Notes: a model not told the origin generated them from the letters alone. A DNA stretch of 64,000 nucleotides from Persicitalea jodogahamensis (GCF_014651615.1 NZ_BMXF01000002.1:227439-291438); one strand, 5' to 3'; counted from the stretch's first letter, positions 18,351 to 27,307 are shown. Made by a program: numbers and translations.

Positions 18351-18655
18351 AGTTCAACCCCGTCTCTGGAAATGTTCTTATAAAGCGGAGTGATTTGGTA
18401 GTCGTGCCATTTTTCCTGCGAAAAAATAAGGGAACTGATCACTTGTTCGGCCTCCAGTTCGGCATCGAGAAGTCGGTCTCTGATGAGTTGCTTGGTGTGT
18501 TTGTCCGTTTGGTAGGAGGTCAGGATAAGGAAGTCCCAGTCGGAAGAAAGACGACTATCTCCTCGCGCTCTGGACCCAAACAAAATCACCCGGGCTTCCG
18601 GGTCAATCGCTTTGACCGTTTCCTTAACCTTATGTCTTAAATCAATAGTTTTCAT
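18347..18655 (-). CDS. MNT-type nucleotidyltransferase, antitoxin of the HEPN pair
   Basis: This minimal nucleotidyltransferase has 102 residues. The catalytic motif is intact: Gly27-Ser28 followed by ten residues and Asp39-Trp40-Asp41 (VILFGSRARGD, then SSDWDFLIL), the GSx10DxD signature of the family. In characterised modules such proteins modify or mask the HEPN partner. It starts at an ATG and is followed with 4-bp overlap by the HEPN gene. The 186 bp upstream of it (18656-18841) holds no gene that I can support. Confidence 0.87.
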   Translation of the reverse strand: MKTIDLRHKVKETVKAIDPEARVILFGSRARGDSRLSSDWDFLILTSYQTDKHTKQLIRDRLLDAELEAEQVISSLIFSQEKWHDYQITPLYKNISRDGVEL

Positions 18656-18841
18656 AAGTGCCTATCGATGGGTAAATTACAACTCATCGCCCGGTATGTC
18701 CATTCATTTTCCTCCAAAAGCTGATGCCCCTCCGGTGTTGTCGGCCAAATACACTAAGCTTGATTGGATAGGTGGAAATTGGGAGCCGCCGACGCTTTCA
18801 ATTTTGCCGGAAAATGTCCCAATTTACTGAAAAAGTAGGTC

Positions 18842-20233
18842 TCACTTTACCATGAGCTTAAAAATCTGAATGTGCCTGCCTTGGGGAGTACTTACGTAAC
18901 GATTATAAACCAGGCAATCGCCTTTATTTGACCAGATGACCCCATTGATAGGGCCATTGCCGTCCGTCGAGCGTGGGGTTAGACGGTGCGGTTGGCCGTC
19001 GCGCAAATCGGTGATGAAAATGGAGTTGTCGGCCGCGTAGGACACGGAATTGCCGTCCGGACTGAAATTAAAAGGAGTTTGGATAGAAAAGGGCTGGTTG
19101 GTCAATTGCTTCGTCGGCCCGCCATTGGGCGATACGCCAAAAATCTGGATCAGACCGGCTGAATCCTGGGCCAGAAACCCGATCAAAGTACCATCGGGTG
19201 TGGTGCGCAGCCAGTGTCGCGGCCCTTCGATGCCGCGTTCCGAAAACGTGATTCGGCGCTGCAAAACGCCCGCCGGGGGATTGGGGCGGGTTGCAGAAGT
19301 ACCTGCCAAAGGCTGGCCTGGCAGAGGTTTGGGCAGCCCCTCGGGAATGTCCACTACAAACACCTCCGTTATCGTTTGTCCGGCATTGTTGCGTACATTT
19401 CCCTGAAAAGCGATGGCCCGCCGCTGCCGACTACCGTCCGGCTTTTGGTAGCCATCCTGCCCAACCCAGGTTTCGTCGAAGGCCCGGTCGATTTCGTCGC
19501 TGCCGGGCCGGGGCGACTGCGTGACCTGCGTAACTACGAACGAAAATCCCTCCCCGCTGAATTCGTTTTCATTGTTCCCGCCTGGCACCGTCACACCGAC
19601 CCCCGGTATCATCACGCCAACCGTGCGCAGATCCGCCACGCTCGGATTAGCGGCCGCCAGCCGTTCCATTACCGCGTCGTTATAGGTGAAGCTGATGCGT
19701 TCGCCGTTGCCGCTCCACTGGTGGGCGTGGGTGCCTCCCCGCAGTGCCCCCGGCGTGAAAGGCGGGGAAATGTCCCTGGCATCCATGAATATTGGTTTTT
19801 GGGGTTGGTCGATGTCGATGGCTACGCCCGTCCGGCGGGTCATGGCGTAAGGTAGTTGGGCATCCGCATTGCGCAATCCGTGCAGGAAAAGTACCCTCGG
19901 GCGCACGGGTGAAAAAGTGGCCGCCCCCACACCAGGACCATTTTCAGTTTGATTTTTGGTCTGATAAATCAACCGGTCTTCTCCGGTTTGCAGGTTCAAT
20001 ATCCTGATGCAGCAGGTCTGTCCCAGTTCGGTGTCATTATTGCGCGTATCGTATACTACCCACTGATCGTCGGGCGAAAAGACCTGCGTGTTGTTGAGCG
20101 TATGGCCGTTTGCGCTGTGGGTAAGCTGCGTTTCGGGGGGCATGGGTAGTTCTGTGTCGGTGAACTGACGGGTAGTGAAAGCCAGTCCGCTGAACAGCAA
20201 TAGGATTAAAGTGGAAAACGGTACAAACAGCAT
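18842..20233 (-). CDS. DUF3748-family (YidR-like) beta-propeller protein
   Basis: This exported protein is related to E. coli YidR, a DUF3748 protein of unknown function. N-terminal TQLTHSANGHTLNNTQVFSP leads into repeated beta-propeller strands. WVVYDTRNND, GTHAHQWSGNGERISFTYND, LRTTPDGTLIGFLAQDS and FNFSPDGNSVSYAADN resemble TolB/oligogalacturonate-lyase-type blades. A hydrophobic N-terminus (about 20 residues) acts as signal. The ATG at 20233 gives 463 residues. An in-frame TTG at 20248 would overlap the lyase stop codon as TTGA, so coupled translation is possible. It is co-directional with the DapA-like lyase and probably works in the same pathway, which remains unknown. Confidence 0.82.
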   Translation of the reverse strand: MLFVPFSTLILLLFSGLAFTTRQFTDTELPMPPETQLTHSANGHTLNNTQVFSPDDQWVVYDTRNNDTELGQTCCIRILNLQTGEDRLIYQTKNQTENGPGVGAATFSPVRPRVLFLHGLRNADAQLPYAMTRRTGVAIDIDQPQKPIFMDARDISPPFTPGALRGGTHAHQWSGNGERISFTYNDAVMERLAAANPSVADLRTVGVMIPGVGVTVPGGNNENEFSGEGFSFVVTQVTQSPRPGSDEIDRAFDETWVGQDGYQKPDGSRQRRAIAFQGNVRNNAGQTITEVFVVDIPEGLPKPLPGQPLAGTSATRPNPPAGVLQRRITFSERGIEGPRHWLRTTPDGTLIGFLAQDSAGLIQIFGVSPNGGPTKQLTNQPFSIQTPFNFSPDGNSVSYAADNSIFITDLRDGQPHRLTPRSTDGNGPINGVIWSNKGDCLVYNRYVSTPQGRHIQIFKLMVK

Positions 20234-20244
20234 TTTCAAGGTAG

Positions 20245-21210
20245 TCAAACGGCCAGCCGGGATACCGGGACGACGGCCAATTCATCCGAAAGTCGTGCCG
20301 CTGCCGCCAGCAAATCGTCCATGGCATCGGTCACCGCCGGCGTAAGCGGCTCCACCTGCCGCCGGGTGTAAAGCGACATGGGCAGCCCGCGCTTTTGTAA
20401 ACTGTATTTGGCCAGAGTCGGGTAGGCAGTATGGGCCAAATCCATGCAATCGTCGAAGAACTGCTGTACTTTGGCCACTTCTTCCTGTCGTTCGGTATTA
20501 CCATAATTGTCACAAAGCCAAACGACGAGTTCCGGGAAGTGATTGCCCTGAATGCAGGATAGGCCAGCCGCTCCGGCTTTCAGCGACGAAACGGCATTGA
20601 CCATATAGGCATCGTACAGGCCGAACTGGTAGCCTTCGGCTACTTTCAGGCGGCGAGCCACTTCCTCCGCGTCCAGACAGGTGTCTTTGTGGTACACAAT
20701 TCGCCCCGTGGGTAGCAAGTAGGCCAGCATTTTGCTGTCGATGAGGCGCTTGTAGGGGACAGGGCATTCGTAAAATCCTAGCGGAACACCGTCCGTCAGA
20801 TCCAGTAGCTGATGCATGCGTTCCATAAATACCTCGTCGCTCTCGTCGGGTTTTGCCAGCAGACTTGTGATGACGATGACCGCCTGCACACCGGTATCAT
20901 GAATACGCTTGATGAAGTCTGCCTGTTCGGCCAGCGGGCCGCCAAAAGTACCCGTAGCTACAACGGGAACCCGGCCTGCTGCCGTTTCAACTACCCGGCG
21001 GGTCACCGCTAAGCGTTCCTCTTCGGTCAGTTCGTACATTTCGCTGGACAGACAGTTGGCAAACAGTCCGGCGGCGCCCGCTTCCAGATAAAATTCCGTC
21101 AGTTGGGACAGACAATCGTAATCGACCTGACCGGATTCCAGAAATGGCGTGATCATCACGGGTATAAAACCACGGGGTAAAGAGTTGATAGAATTAGAGG
21201 ATGGATTCAT
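20245..21210 (-). CDS. Dihydrodipicolinate synthase-family lyase
   Basis: This is a class I aldolase of the DapA/NanA superfamily. The 321-residue protein keeps the ITPF strand, the active-site tyrosine region FYECPVPY and the Schiff-base lysine in YHKDTCLD. The family includes dihydrodipicolinate synthases, N-acetylneuraminate lyases and keto-deoxy sugar aldolases. The sequence diverges enough from DapA, and the neighbours are unrelated to lysine synthesis, so a sugar-acid or hydroxyproline-type lyase is more likely than a housekeeping DapA. I chose the ATG at 21210. The open frame extends to 21318 without homologous sequence. Confidence 0.87.
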   Translation of the reverse strand: MNPSSNSINSLPRGFIPVMITPFLESGQVDYDCLSQLTEFYLEAGAAGLFANCLSSEMYELTEEERLAVTRRVVETAAGRVPVVATGTFGGPLAEQADFIKRIHDTGVQAVIVITSLLAKPDESDEVFMERMHQLLDLTDGVPLGFYECPVPYKRLIDSKMLAYLLPTGRIVYHKDTCLDAEEVARRLKVAEGYQFGLYDAYMVNAVSSLKAGAAGLSCIQGNHFPELVVWLCDNYGNTERQEEVAKVQQFFDDCMDLAHTAYPTLAKYSLQKRGLPMSLYTRRQVEPLTPAVTDAMDDLLAAAARLSDELAVVPVSRLAV

Positions 21211-21454
21211 TTTTAGAATAGTTCTTTTTTGAAAGATTAGGATCGTACAGCAAGCCCAAGGAAATGGTACTTTGGTGCCTGACTGATGATAGTACGGAGA
21301 ATGACAGATTTCGGGCAATCGGGGGTGTCCAGGTCAGAAGCAAAAGGAAAGTTCGTTTTTACTCCACCTATTGGTACTTTTTACTTACTTTTAAATCAAA
21401 AGGCTATTCTTTCTTAGCTAACTATTGAATTCCCCGATGACTAAATTTTTTTAT

Positions 21455-23044
21455 ATGAAACGTACATTTTTCCTGTTAATCGCCGGTCTTTTTGCTTTAC
21501 TCACAACCCCGAGCGGGGCGACTTCTCCCGCCAAAAATCAAAAAGGGGAACGCCTGGCTGCCCTTCCGCGCATCGCCATCGCCGGGCTGGCGATCGAGTC
21601 AAGTACCTTTTCTCCGGCGCTTACCCAGGAAGAAGCCTTTCACGCCAAATACGGAACCGAGGTTTTTTCTTCTTACCCGTTTTTATCGGCTGGCTCATCC
21701 ATTCGGCAAAGGGCGACCTGGTTTCCGACGGTGGTGGGAAAAGCCATTCCCGGTGGAGCCGTAACCCGGGAAGCGTACGAATCGCTCGTTAAAAAAACAC
21801 TTGAATCTCTCGCCAAGAATGGCCCGTACGACGGACTTTTCTTCGATATTCACGGGGCCATGAGCGTCGTGGGGCTGGATGATCCCGAAGGAGATTTTAT
21901 TGTTAGAATCCGGGAAGTACTGGGCAAGAAAGTCATTATTTCCACCTCAATGGACCTGCACGGAAATGTATCGTGGCGGCTGGCCGAAAACACGGATTTG
22001 ATTACCTGCTACCGCATGGCTCCCCACGAGGATGCCATGGAAACCAAGCAACGGGCCGTGGAAAACCTGCTGGCAAGAATCGAAAGTGGCAAAGGTAAGC
22101 CCGCCTACAAAGCCTGGATTCCGGTACCGATCCTGTTGCCGGGCGAAAAAACGAGTACCCGAATCGAGCCCGCCAAAAGTATTTATGAGGCAGTAGCCCC
22201 CGCTACCGAGCAAGCAGGAATACTCGATGCGGCGATTTGGGTAGGCTACGCCTGGGCCGACGAGCCGCGCAACCACGCCGTGGTGATGGTGACGGGCGAC
22301 GACAAAGCGAAAGTAACGCAGACCGCCGAGCGGCTGGCGAAGAGTTTCTGGGATGCCCGCAAAAATTTCGTATTCGTGGCGCCCACGGGTACTTTGCAGG
22401 AAAGCCTCGACAAAGCCGTGGCGAGCGACAAGCATCCCTTTTTGATTAGTGATTCCGGCGATAATCCTACCGCCGGGGGAGCGGGCGATGTCACCTGGAC
22501 GCTGAAAGAAATTCTGGCTCGCCCCGAATTTAAAACGCAAGACGGCCCTTCCCTCATTTACGCCTCCATTCCCGGTCCTGAATTGGTTGAAAAGGCTATC
22601 GCTGCTGGCGTGGGTGGAAAAGTGGACGGTACTGCCGGGGCCAAAGTAGATGCCCGCTACGCGCCTCCGGTACGAATCGCAGGCGTTGTGGAGTCGATTG
22701 AATCAGGTGACGTCAACGCAGAAGTCGAGGTAGTTGTAAGGGTTGGGAGCGTGCATGTAATTGTCACGAAAAAACGCAAGCCGTACCATCTGGAATCTGA
22801 CTTTACAAGGCTGGGACTCGATCCCCGGAAAGCCGACATCGTGGTCGTAAAAATCGGGTATCTGGTGCCAGAACTATACGATATGCGGGCCGACTGGATT
22901 CTGGCGCTCACACCTGGCGGCGTGGATCAGGATCTGGAACGGCTCGACTACAAGCGTATCAAACGCCCAATGTTTCCGCTGGATAAAGACATGAAAGAGC
23001 CTGACCTGAAAGCCAAACTGGTACCTTCGTCGGATACGCTTTGA
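21455..23044 (+). CDS. M81-family metallopeptidase (MlrC-like), exported
   Basis: This protein is related to microcystinase C (MlrC), a zinc enzyme that cleaves linear microcystin and similar peptides. The 529 residues comprise a signal peptide (KRTFFLLIAGLFALLTTPSGA), the N-terminal M81 domain with RIAIAGLAIESSTFSP and YDGLFFDIHGAMSV, STSMDLHGN (candidate metal ligands Asp and His), and a C-terminal MlrC domain from about residue 310. I use the ATG at 21455; another in-frame ATG lies at 21437. It is divergent from the DapA-like lyase and converges with the serine hydrolase, leaving only 9 bp. The natural substrate is probably a peptide or amide other than microcystin. Confidence 0.88.
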   Translation: MKRTFFLLIAGLFALLTTPSGATSPAKNQKGERLAALPRIAIAGLAIESSTFSPALTQEEAFHAKYGTEVFSSYPFLSAGSSIRQRATWFPTVVGKAIPGGAVTREAYESLVKKTLESLAKNGPYDGLFFDIHGAMSVVGLDDPEGDFIVRIREVLGKKVIISTSMDLHGNVSWRLAENTDLITCYRMAPHEDAMETKQRAVENLLARIESGKGKPAYKAWIPVPILLPGEKTSTRIEPAKSIYEAVAPATEQAGILDAAIWVGYAWADEPRNHAVVMVTGDDKAKVTQTAERLAKSFWDARKNFVFVAPTGTLQESLDKAVASDKHPFLISDSGDNPTAGGAGDVTWTLKEILARPEFKTQDGPSLIYASIPGPELVEKAIAAGVGGKVDGTAGAKVDARYAPPVRIAGVVESIESGDVNAEVEVVVRVGSVHVIVTKKRKPYHLESDFTRLGLDPRKADIVVVKIGYLVPELYDMRADWILALTPGGVDQDLERLDYKRIKRPMFPLDKDMKEPDLKAKLVPSSDTL

Positions 23045-23053
23045 TCTCGTAGA

Positions 23054-24592
23054 TCATTTTTCAACCTCCTGTATCCGATATGATTGAATCAGGGGCTTAT
23101 TTTCCGGAGAAAGCGTAAGCGTTACCGCCAGATCGGCCTTTTCTCCTTCGAGGATATAAGTACCCCGCAACTGGTTTTCGGGGACGATTGCTTTCACTTG
23201 TGTTATTCTTCCGGCTTTTTCAAAAAGAGCTTTGGTTTCCTTTGTCACGGCATCGATTGAATAATCATCGAAAAAATTATCGGCAAATAGTCCGGTGCTT
23301 TCGGCATTTTTAAAGTCGGGCAGGAGTTGGGTAAGTTCTTTTTGCCGCTGCACCAAAATTGCAGAGGCGGGTAGTTGGCGGGGTTTCAATCCGGCCTTCA
23401 CGATGAGCGTATCAAGTACCTGCAAATTGATGGGCGTCATGGGCGCGTAGGTACGATTGGCAAACGAAACAATGCCGATGCCGTACTCGGGCAAAAATCG
23501 CCAGTTGCTGCCAAAGCCCGGCAAACCACCGCTATGGCCCACGTACTCGCGCCCCTCACAGTCGCGCAGCCAGCCCAATCCGTAGCAGTAGGCCGACACG
23601 ATACCACAGTGACGACCACTCGGGTAAGTGAAATCCGGATTCATTCCGCTGATGTTCCAGGGATGGTGCATTTCCCGTAGCGAACTCCGTTGCAGCGGAC
23701 CGTTATCCGTTTCGTCGCGGGGCGGCCAGGCAGCCATGTGGAAGGCCATGTATTTTGCGTAGTCTTCGATGGAGGAAATCAAACCGCCCATGGCGCCATA
23801 GGCCCCGTCGTGGAGCAAAGGTACGGATGTCCAGGTACCCTCGTTCCATTGGTAACCCAGGGCCAGTTGGGCTGCAGGTACTTCGGAATACTCCCATTTC
23901 GAGTGGGTCATACCCAAAGGCAGCAGAATGTTCTCGGTGATGTATTGCTGATAGGACTTCCCGGATACTTTTTCGATGATGTACCCCAGCAACGTCACGC
24001 CCAGATTGCTGTATTCATAGGTTACGCCCGGCGCGTTGGAAAACGACACTTGACTTTTGATCAACGTCAGTAATTCCTGATTGGTCGCATCCAGCTGGCG
24101 GTCACCCCAGGGATTGTCTTCCGGAAAACCCGCCGCGTGGGTCATCAGGTGGCGCAAAGTAATGGGCGGCGAATCGGTAGTGAGTAGTTTGAGACTTTTC
24201 ATTTCCGGGATGTAGGTGTCGGCCCGGTCGTCGAGGCTGAGCTTGCCCGCATCCCGAAGTTGCAGGATCGCCATCGTCGTGAAACTCTTGCTCATGGACG
24301 CTACCCGAAACAGGGATTGGGTAGTTGCGGGCGTTTTTTTATCCACGTTCGCAACACCTTTGCTATTCGTATGTACCAGTTTTCCGTCGACAACCAGCCC
24401 GTAGGTATAGCCCGGAAAATGGTTTTTATCACCATACTCTTCAAAAAGCTGGTCAATTACCGGGAATAATGCCTCAATCTTGTTTATACGGGCTTCATCC
24501 GTAAAAACGGGTGGCTGATACGACTGCGCGCGGGCGGGCGCAACGAGGGCGGTACTTCCAAGCAAGACAAGTGACAGTATTAGGTTTTTCAC
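23054..24592 (-). CDS. Serine hydrolase, class C beta-lactamase fold, exported
   Basis: This penicillin-binding-protein-like esterase or peptidase belongs to the PF00144 family. The active-site SxxK is SMSK in FRVASMSKSFTTMAIL, the second motif YxN is YSN in TYEYSNLGVTLL, and the third region is near YVGHSGGLPGFGSNW. The domain is followed by an extra C-terminal beta domain of about 120 residues. The N-terminus is a signal peptide (VKNLILSLVLLGSTALVAPARAQ). I place the start at the GTG at 24592, giving 512 residues; the frame runs on to 24649. It follows the ECF sigma/membrane-protein pair by 60 bp and may be its target. Confidence 0.85.
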   Translation of the reverse strand: MKNLILSLVLLGSTALVAPARAQSYQPPVFTDEARINKIEALFPVIDQLFEEYGDKNHFPGYTYGLVVDGKLVHTNSKGVANVDKKTPATTQSLFRVASMSKSFTTMAILQLRDAGKLSLDDRADTYIPEMKSLKLLTTDSPPITLRHLMTHAAGFPEDNPWGDRQLDATNQELLTLIKSQVSFSNAPGVTYEYSNLGVTLLGYIIEKVSGKSYQQYITENILLPLGMTHSKWEYSEVPAAQLALGYQWNEGTWTSVPLLHDGAYGAMGGLISSIEDYAKYMAFHMAAWPPRDETDNGPLQRSSLREMHHPWNISGMNPDFTYPSGRHCGIVSAYCYGLGWLRDCEGREYVGHSGGLPGFGSNWRFLPEYGIGIVSFANRTYAPMTPINLQVLDTLIVKAGLKPRQLPASAILVQRQKELTQLLPDFKNAESTGLFADNFFDDYSIDAVTKETKALFEKAGRITQVKAIVPENQLRGTYILEGEKADLAVTLTLSPENKPLIQSYRIQEVEK

Positions 24593-24652
24593 AATGGAGG
24601 GAGGGTAGGTTTCTGCTTTCGAATATAGCGAGAGATGCCGTAAGTACATTCA

Positions 24653-25255
24653 CTACTCTTCTTCTTTTAATTCATTCAGAAACGATTGAGCTTCCTGCAA
24701 ACGCTCATTGGGAAATTTCCTCAGAAAAAATACAATAATCAAGGCAATGACCACGCTTCCCAGCGTACTGTATATCAGCCAGTCGCTGTGCCGATAAAGA
24801 TCGTAATGGGCTAGTGCGTTGGCCATTACGATCATAAACGGGGCAAAAAACAGCGGGATCACCACCAGTAAAAGGTTTGTTTCCAGGAGTTCCAGGTACC
24901 GCAACCGGGCCACTTTCAATTGGGTTTTTACCACCGGGTGCCCAGCCCGGATCCCGTAGTAGAGTGAGAGCTGGTAGCCACTGAAAAGGACACTGGCAAT
25001 AGTCAACGCAAACAGCAAAAATCCCGGCAGGAAAAATTTTATTTCCGTAAAGGTATCCATCACGTATCGGCCAATAAACGTAAGAAAAGCCAGATTCACG
25101 GCCAGCTCAAAGTATGCGGTCCATTTGATTCCGGCGAGGCGAGTCCTGACCTTCTGCACCCCCACCTCCTTCAATAGTTTTTTCTTTATTTCGATTTGGG
25201 TAGTAAGCTCCTGATCGGTCGTGTTCCATAACGTGGCTAATTCCTGAAATTCCAT
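24653..25255 (-). CDS. Four-helix membrane protein, possible anti-sigma partner
   Basis: This 200-residue protein has a charged cytoplasmic N-terminus (EFQELATLWNTTDQEL) and four predicted transmembrane segments (about 45-65, 72-94, 125-147 and 160-182). A cytoplasmic Glu/Lys-rich tail follows (FPNERLQEAQSFLNELKEEE). I do not recognise a named family. The gene begins 11 bp after an ECF sigma factor gene, the position of an anti-sigma factor, and membrane anti-sigma factors of this size occur in the phylum. The role is inferred from context only. Confidence 0.65.
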   Translation of the reverse strand: MEFQELATLWNTTDQELTTQIEIKKKLLKEVGVQKVRTRLAGIKWTAYFELAVNLAFLTFIGRYVMDTFTEIKFFLPGFLLFALTIASVLFSGYQLSLYYGIRAGHPVVKTQLKVARLRYLELLETNLLLVVIPLFFAPFMIVMANALAHYDLYRHSDWLIYSTLGSVVIALIIVFFLRKFPNERLQEAQSFLNELKEEE

Positions 25256-25266
25256 TTTCGTAAATT

Positions 25267-25761
25267 TTAAGTGGTAACAATTGATTTTAGATGCTCCTTG
25301 ATTCGATACAATTTGGTGGAGACGTTGGTTGGCGATATCCCCATTATGTCCGCGATTTCGGTGTTCCTGCAGCCTTCCAGGCTCAGGATAATCAGTGCCT
25401 TGTCCAGCGGCCTGAGTTGGTCAATGATCCGGTAGAGTTGTTCAAGCCGTTCGTCCATCGCCGGGTTGCTCCATTCCAGAATATCGCGCTGCTGCTGGTA
25501 GTACTCCTCTCTCCGCTTCCGGGCGGTTTCTTTTCGGAGGTACGAAATAGATACGTTCAGGGCGATGCGGTACGTCCAGGTTGAGAGCGCCGAAGTACCA
25601 TCGTACTTTGGAAAAGCCCTCCACAAGTGCAGAATGATTTCCTGAATCAAATCCTTCCGATCTTCATAATCCGAACAGTAGGCACCCGCCACTTTGACAA
25701 TGAGTTTTTTATACCCTTCGAGGTAGGTTCCAAATTGTTCGTGTTCTGCTGTGTCTTCCAA
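25267..25761 (-). CDS. RNA polymerase sigma factor, ECF type
   Basis: This alternative sigma factor of 164 residues has region 2 (DLIQEIILHLWRAFPKYDG followed by STWTYRIALNVSISYLRKE) and region 4 (LDKALIILSLEGCRNTEIADIMGISPTNVSTKLYRIKEHLK), a helix-turn-helix for the -35 element. The start codon is TTG, with no in-frame ATG or GTG nearby. It heads a unit with a four-helix membrane protein and the serine hydrolase. The regulated promoter cannot be recognised by eye. Confidence 0.92.
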   Translation of the reverse strand: MEDTAEHEQFGTYLEGYKKLIVKVAGAYCSDYEDRKDLIQEIILHLWRAFPKYDGTSALSTWTYRIALNVSISYLRKETARKRREEYYQQQRDILEWSNPAMDERLEQLYRIIDQLRPLDKALIILSLEGCRNTEIADIMGISPTNVSTKLYRIKEHLKSIVTT

Positions 25762-25995
25762 CGTATAAGTAAGTATCGTTTCAAGTACGTTTTTGCCCTA
25801 TTATTCGCAGCCGAATCTAATCTGTCACAGGAATGGGAGATTTTTTTTGAAGAAAATAGGAAACAAATGGAAGACCCCAAAAGCAGTCTCTATTTGGAAA
25901 GTGTACCAGAGTCCCGATTTGCAGTTCGCGAATTACGTATCGGGCATGACCCACTTATCGAGCCTGGCCCACTTGAAGTATTCTGGTTTAAAATC

Positions 25996-26038
25996 AAAAA
26001 AAAACGCCCCGCCGGTTTTCTGGCGGGGCGTTTTTTTT
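25996..26038. terminator. Bidirectional terminator downstream of susD
   Basis: The stem at 26001-26013 pairs with 26022-26034 (GC-rich arm CGCCCCGCC), with an 8-nt loop, A run on the left and T run on the right. It serves the minus-strand susD gene, whose stop is at 26051. The 289 bp between that gene and the ECF sigma gene otherwise show nothing that I can support. Confidence 0.88.
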
Positions 26039-26050
26039 CAGAATTGAAGC

Positions 26051-27307
26051 CTACTTAGCCGGGTCGGCGGGCGTGCTTGTGTTGTTATTGCGCTCCGCGA
26101 GGGGGTAAGGATAAAAATCGCGGGTGCGCTCGCTGGCCGGACGGCCAAAACGGCGGCTGTCCTCAATCCGAAGCCCCGAAAGGAAAAGCTCGATGGAACG
26201 CTGACGGTAGATTTCGGTCAGTATCGCTGCCTGTGTCATGGGACCAGAGTAAGGGGGCAAGTTGGCCCCGATACCCCAGACGTCCGTTTGCTTGGTAAGT
26301 ACTTTATTCAGTTCAGTGACGGCTTCGTTAAGACTACCCTGCCGGGCTTTGGCTTCGGCCTTGATCAGCAGCATTTCGCCGGGAAGGTACACGGGTACTG
26401 CCGCGCTGCTGGCGGTAAAGAAGCTGGCGCGTCCGGCATTGAGGCCCGTTGTCATGTTGTAGTAAAACGCCCGGCGTCCGTCGTTGGCGGGCGGTGCCAG
26501 ACTGGCGGGTAAACCGAAATCGGCGACGGGCTCGGCCACGTTGCGGTTGCTGAAGCTGGTCTCGAACAACGGATTGCGTGACACATCATCAAAAAGGAAC
26601 GCTGATTTTTTGGTCAGGTCTACCTGATTGGCCGCATTATACGCCGCATCGTAGTTGCCCAGCATCAGGTTGTAGCGCGCCTGCAAAGCCAGCAGCGAAT
26701 TTTTGATGTCAATCCCACCCACGGTGCTGGTCGCGTTGATGGCCGCGGCCGTGAGACCGGCCCCAATGGAAGCAAGTGCTTCCTTGAGCACATCTTCCCG
26801 ACTGGAAAAGGTAGCATTCTCACCCACCGCGATGGGGGCTTTTTCCCAGAAAGTAGCCAGAGTACCCAGGGCCAGTGCCCGGTAAAAATGAGTATTGGCC
26901 AGAATCTGAGCGTTTACCGACGGGTCTTTGGCGGCGGCAATGTTGGCCAGAATAATGTCCGCATTGGACTTCACGATATTGCTCTTATTCCAGAGGTTGG
27001 TCACCAGGGAGTTGTTGCCCTGCACGGCCGTGGTACCCGTCTGTAAGTTAGCCTCGTCGGTGTTTCCTACGTTCAGGTTGATGAGTTCCTTGGTAGTGAG
27101 TCCGTTGGCGGTCAGTCCACTGTACATGGCTCCGGCCCGCGAAATGGTGTATTGCTGCTGCAGACCGTTGACCATCGCCAGCAGACCATTCTGGTCGTTG
27201 ACTACCTGTCCCTGACTGGCTGAGCCTGGATTGAGGTACTCCTGCTCGCAGGACGACATACCCAATGAAAGGGCCAGCCCTATGCTGTATATGAGTTTTC
27301 TTTTCAT
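26051..27307 (-). CDS. SusD/RagB-family outer-membrane lipoprotein (short type)
   Basis: This is the surface nutrient-binding partner of the SusC-like transporter encoded just upstream. The 418-residue protein has a lipobox in LALSLGMSSCEQEYLNPG (Cys20) and TPR-like helices. The C-terminal block has VYLPGEMLLIKAEAKARQGS, then TEIYRQRSIELFLSGLRIEDSRRFGRP, a SusD hallmark. It is shorter than most SusD proteins (about 500-600 residues). The ATG at 27307 opens into the signal; the frame extends to 27394 across the susC end. There are no carbohydrate enzymes next to this pair, so its ligand is unknown. Confidence 0.92.
   Translation of the reverse strand: MKRKLIYSIGLALSLGMSSCEQEYLNPGSASQGQVVNDQNGLLAMVNGLQQQYTISRAGAMYSGLTANGLTTKELINLNVGNTDEANLQTGTTAVQGNNSLVTNLWNKSNIVKSNADIILANIAAAKDPSVNAQILANTHFYRALALGTLATFWEKAPIAVGENATFSSREDVLKEALASIGAGLTAAAINATSTVGGIDIKNSLLALQARYNLMLGNYDAAYNAANQVDLTKKSAFLFDDVSRNPLFETSFSNRNVAEPVADFGLPASLAPPANDGRRAFYYNMTTGLNAGRASFFTASSAAVPVYLPGEMLLIKAEAKARQGSLNEAVTELNKVLTKQTDVWGIGANLPPYSGPMTQAAILTEIYRQRSIELFLSGLRIEDSRRFGRPASERTRDFYPYPLAERNNNTSTPADPAK

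Noticed and set aside
18696-18830. Short plus-strand frame of about 44 residues between the nucleotidyltransferase and DUF3748 genes (MSIHFPPKADAPPVLSAKYT...)
   Set aside because: It lies in a gap between convergent/co-directional genes, with no promoter box, no partner and no recognised similarity; too little evidence for a gene.
21425-21454. Upstream TTG start for the M81 peptidase gene
   Set aside because: It would place ten extra residues before a signal peptide that is already complete from the ATG at 21455.
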